Source: Cyanobacteriota bacterium (GTDB taxonomy: Bacteria > Cyanobacteriota > Cyanobacteriia > Cyanobacteriales > Microcoleaceae). Taken from it: DNA of 45,302 nucleotides. The stretch spans positions 1 through 45,302 of the forward strand of contig JANYGO010000051.1 in NCBI GenBank assembly GCA_025362325.1. The letters run 5' to 3'. Below the pieces are notes generated by a model that did not search any database, was not told the origin of the DNA, and worked only from the letters and a program-made list of their open reading frames with translations. The position numbers and the translations under genes are program-made. The first letter of the stretch is position 1. Each line of letters opens with the position of its first letter. Shown here in pieces: positions 42,915 through 45,302 of this stretch.

Positions 42915-43820
42915 TTAGTCGCGTTCTACGCTGTAAATTGCCTGCAAGCGGAACTCGCCACGGGCGGGGACTTCCACAATATCTGTCGCCGCATTGGTCG
43001 TTTCTACGCAGATTAAGCGCTGATAATCTGTATCTTCGAGGTCGGCCATGTTTGCAGAAATTGTCACCCAGGGATTCCACACAACGGCGGATTTACTGCC
43101 AGATGATTTGATGCGAATCCGACGGTTGAGGGCGGCATCTTCTATAACTAATTCGTTGGTGACATTGAGATAAATGCGATCGACTTCACCGGTTGCTACT
43201 ACTGCACCTACTTGAGTTTTTTCGACACCACCGTCGGCTTTATCCAGATATTGGCTGTTTTCTAAGCCCAAAACCTGCACGCGGTTGATGTCGCCGACGA
43301 GGAAATAGGTGTGGAAAGCTTGGGTGAGGGGAAATGCTTTGTCGCCCTGATTGCGGGTGATTAATTCTACTGTGAGGCTGGTACCGACGGTAATGCCGAT
43401 CGCCAGTTCAAAAGCTTGGGGCCAAATTGCTCTAGTTTCCTCGGTATCTTTGAGCCCTAGAGTGACTGTGGTGGCGCCGTCTGGGGTGGTGCCGGTTTCT
43501 ACCACATTCCACAGGCGATTGCGCACGAATCCGTGGGCGGGGCGGCCCAAGCCTTCGGGATCTGGCCCAAACCACGGCCAACAGATGGGTATACCGCCTT
43601 TGATGGCTTTTCCTTCGGCGTAGTAGGCTTTGTCGCTTCTGAACATTAAGTCTGCGGCTTCGGTGCCTGGTTGGAAGGAGAGCACTTGGCCGGAATACAC
43701 AGATATCAAGGCTTTGGCTTGGCCGTTGTCGATGTGAATCATCGGGAAACCACCGTTTCCGGTGGCGAAGGTGAGGTGGCCGGCAATGCCGTAGTCTGTG
43801 TTTAATTGGTCAATACTCAT
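42915..43820 (-). CDS. D-hexose-6-phosphate mutarotase
   Basis: 301 residues of the aldose-1-epimerase-like superfamily, glucose-6-phosphate 1-epimerase (YeaD) type, which speeds alpha/beta interconversion of hexose-6-phosphates. Diagnostic blocks: 'AEGKAIKGGIPICWPWFGPDP', 'PAHGFVRNRLWNVVE' (His and Arg binding phosphate), 'QAFHTYFLVGDINRVQVLGL' (catalytic His) and 'WNPWVTISANMADLEDTDYQRLICVE' (catalytic Glu in CVE). Its downstream neighbour (6 nt) is a phosphohexomutase; the two supply the right anomer to sugar phosphate enzymes. Cytosolic. ATG 43820 fits the usual family start. Confidence 0.92.
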   Translation of the reverse strand: MSIDQLNTDYGIAGHLTFATGNGGFPMIHIDNGQAKALISVYSGQVLSFQPGTEAADLMFRSDKAYYAEGKAIKGGIPICWPWFGPDPEGLGRPAHGFVRNRLWNVVETGTTPDGATTVTLGLKDTEETRAIWPQAFELAIGITVGTSLTVELITRNQGDKAFPLTQAFHTYFLVGDINRVQVLGLENSQYLDKADGGVEKTQVGAVVATGEVDRIYLNVTNELVIEDAALNRRIRIKSSGSKSAVVWNPWVTISANMADLEDTDYQRLICVETTNAATDIVEVPARGEFRLQAIYSVERD

Positions 43821-44026
43821 GCTGTTGGCGGAAGTTAATTGCTTCCCAATTATCTGATATTGTGGTGGCTAGATTTTTTTTGTTGTTGAGTTTGAGCTGG
43901 ATGTGCGATCGGCTAATACAGTTGTGATGTGGATAACGATCTGGGTGGCGATCGGCTATGCTTGCGTTAAGACTCTGGAATTAGTAGATCGTTAATCCTA
44001 GTGCAGATTGGGTACAAAGTTTCCTA

Positions 44027-44271
44027 CTAGCGAGGGTTTGCAGAAGTTTTGACATCCACCGGCACCAGCAAAGATTTTTTGCTATTAACCTCAATTCGAT
44101 AAGTGACATTCCATCAAAACCTGTGAGTCCTCTGACAAGCAATACGCCACCGCTGATGAAGCCCTCACCGCGCGTATTGTTGTACAAAGTCCAACCTGTC
44201 GCTATGACTGCTAGTTCTTCGGGAGTAGCAATGCTGCGGATTTGTGGCTGGGCAAACGCACCTAAAAACAA
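44027..44271 (-). pseudogene. Remnant of a secreted protein gene, frameshifted
   Basis: The open frame 43981-44271 reads sensibly only at first ('LGAFAQPQIRSIATPEELAVIATGWTLYNN ... GGVLLVRGLTGFDG'), then turns into noise. If one A is restored near 44110-44112, it continues as 'NVTYRIEVNSKKSLLVPVDVKTSANPR' and ends at TAG 44027-44029. The start is a TTG without ribosome binding site just after an in-frame TAG, and the first residues look like the second half of a signal peptide, so the 5' end is also missing. The family is unknown. Decay rather than an intact gene is inferred from frame quality. Confidence 0.55.
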
Positions 44272-44305
44272 GATGGGTTTGCCCTAGATAGACAGCCTGT
44301 AAAAG

Positions 44306-44572
44306 CTATTTGTCTGGAATGGTTAATTGCTGTCCGGGTTCAATTAAATCGGGGTTATCTCCAATAACTTCTTGGTTTGCTTGATAAATCTTTTCCCATT
44401 CGTTGCCATCGCCGTAGAATTGTTCGGCAATGTCGTAAAGCGTATCGCCACTTCAGTTTCTCTATTTACCAAAGCTTTTTTCTATACCTTGAGACTGAAA
44501 ACTGTCCGGGCTTGAAGTATCTGTTAAGTCTCTACTAACTTTGTTAACAGCCCAGCCCAATCGCCACCATTT
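44306..44572 (-). pseudogene. LysM-domain gene remnant
   Basis: Positions 44306-44452 encode a nearly complete LysM domain ('SGDTLYDIAEQFYGDGNEWEKIYQANQEVIGDNPDLIEPGQQLTIP') ending at TAG. LysM domains bind N-acetylglucosamine polymers such as peptidoglycan. Upstream the same frame meets TGA (44453-44455) and TAG (44462-44464), then is open again back to TGA at 44573-44575 ('AVNKVSRDLTDTSSPDSFQSQGIEKSFGK'). No start codon with ribosome binding site is visible. It is a decayed gene, or one with sequence errors; intact cyanobacterial homologues are small LysM proteins with the domain at the C-terminus. Confidence 0.7.
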
Positions 44573-44681
44573 TCAATAGGTCGGACAGTTGGCGATCGCC
44601 CACCGTACAATAAAAATTTTAAGATGAGGGGGCGATCGCACTGCCAACCGGAAATCATCAGATACTTTTCCCGTTAGTAGT

Positions 44682-45302
44682 CTAAGCGGTTTTTAGCTGT
44701 TGCAAAACCGCCTGGGCTGCCGCTTCAGACGATGCGGGATTCTGCCCGGTAATCAGATTGGCATCGCTCACCACGTAGGGCTGCCAGTTCTCTGTTTTGG
44801 AATAGTTACCGCCGTTCTTTTTTAGCTCGTCTTCCACCAGAAACGGCACAATCTCCGTCAGTCCCACCGCTGCTTCTTCAGTATTAGCAAAGCCTGTGAC
44901 GGACTTGTTTTGGACGAGTGGAGAGCCATCGGGCGCTTTAGCATGACGAAGAACGCCCGGAGCGTGACAGACTGCGGCAACAGGCAAGCCTGCGGCATAC
45001 AGAGCTTCGATCAATGCGATCGAGTCGGAATCTTCAGATAGATCCCACAATGGGCCGTGACCGCCGGGATAGAACACAGCATCGTAAGCTTCAGCCGATA
45101 GGCTCGATAGTTTCAGCGTGTTCGCCAAAGCAGTTTGCGCGGCTATATCTTGGCTAAAGCGCTTTGTCGCCTCGGTTTGAGCATCCGGCTCGTCGCTTTT
45201 TGGGTCGAGGGGCGGTTGTCCGCCAAGCGGAGAGGCGAGCGTAATTTCTGCGCCTGCATCTTTGAAAACGTAGTAAGGAGCCGCAAATTCTTCTAACCAA
45301 AA
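44682..45302 (-). CDS. DJ-1/PfpI-family (Hsp31-like) protein, 5' end outside window
   Basis: The frame is open from the window's right edge, so 206 C-terminal residues are seen and the start is missing (ATG/TTG codons near 45128 are internal). It belongs to the type 1 glutamine amidotransferase-like DJ-1/PfpI superfamily. The nucleophile elbow is 'LPVAAVCHAPGVL' (Cys followed by His), with 'AVFYPGGHGPLWDLSED' before it and 'VTGFANTEEAAVGLTEIVPFLVEDEL' after, the pattern of Hsp31/YhbO-like members. These act as glyoxalase-III or protein-repair enzymes or chaperones under stress. 'FAAPYYVFKDAGAEITLASPLGGQPPLDP' is the normal N-terminal core. Confidence 0.88.
   Translation of the reverse strand, partial: FWLEEFAAPYYVFKDAGAEITLASPLGGQPPLDPKSDEPDAQTEATKRFSQDIAAQTALANTLKLSSLSAEAYDAVFYPGGHGPLWDLSEDSDSIALIEALYAAGLPVAAVCHAPGVLRHAKAPDGSPLVQNKSVTGFANTEEAAVGLTEIVPFLVEDELKKNGGNYSKTENWQPYVVSDANLITGQNPASSEAAAQAVLQQLKTA

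Overview
The window looks like chromosomal DNA of a filamentous (oscillatorialean, Microcoleus/Oscillatoria-like) cyanobacterium. The signs are many GCGATCGC (HIP1-type) octamers, degenerate short tandem repeats between genes, a tocopherol cyclase homologue, the CcdA/Ccs1 cytochrome c system, cyanobacterial-type SpeD, QueF and SodB, DUF3352, several pentapeptide-repeat proteins and an SLH-domain lipoprotein. The species assignment is inference. No phage, integrase, insertion sequence or CRISPR array was recognised.

Layout. 1-8 kb: end of a DUF3352 gene, PBP2, a small membrane protein, a secreted protein, serine acetyltransferase, an FMN-binding oxidase-like protein, a tocopherol cyclase homologue and a broken cupredoxin gene. 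8-14 kb: ClpS, iron superoxide dismutase, a PsiE-like membrane protein, a Tat-exported PrxQ-type peroxiredoxin, a cyclophilin fused to RTX calcium-binding repeats and a TPR protein. 14-21.5 kb: secreted pentapeptide protein, CcdA, Ccs1, a DUF2283/aspartyl-protease pair, QueF, a coiled-coil membrane protein, SpeD and a second pentapeptide protein. 21.5-23 kb is mostly gene-free. 23-29.8 kb: duplicated YflT-type stress protein, BON lipoprotein, a secreted protein divergent from an SLH lipoprotein, a truncated signalling protein and an FkbM methyltransferase. 30-38 kb: M42 aminopeptidase, tRNA-Glu, a toxin-antitoxin module whose TumE-type toxin is frameshifted, an ABC1/UbiB-like kinase, a GAF histidine kinase and a membrane protein. 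38-45 kb: LeuD, NUDIX hydrolase, OB-fold lipoprotein, FolD, a small conserved protein, a phosphohexomutase/mutarotase operon, two decayed gene remnants and a partial DJ-1/PfpI-family protein.

Most genes stand alone or in pairs. Convincing functional units are ccdA with ccs1 (cytochrome c assembly), the mutarotase-phosphohexomutase pair (6-nt gap), DUF2283 with the protease, and the ATGA-coupled antitoxin/toxin. Oxidative-stress genes (sodB, prxQ) lie close together but are not one operon.

The most unusual feature is gene decay beside several families of dispersed palindromic intergenic repeats. Five loci are broken or truncated (cupredoxin, TumE toxin, sensor protein, two remnants near 44 kb). 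Two long inverted repeats bracket the truncated sensor gene, and a 40-bp direct repeat flanks the BON lipoprotein gene. No wholly new multi-gene system is obvious. The best candidates for new biology are the cyclophilin-RTX fusion, the DUF2283-protease pair and the repeat families.
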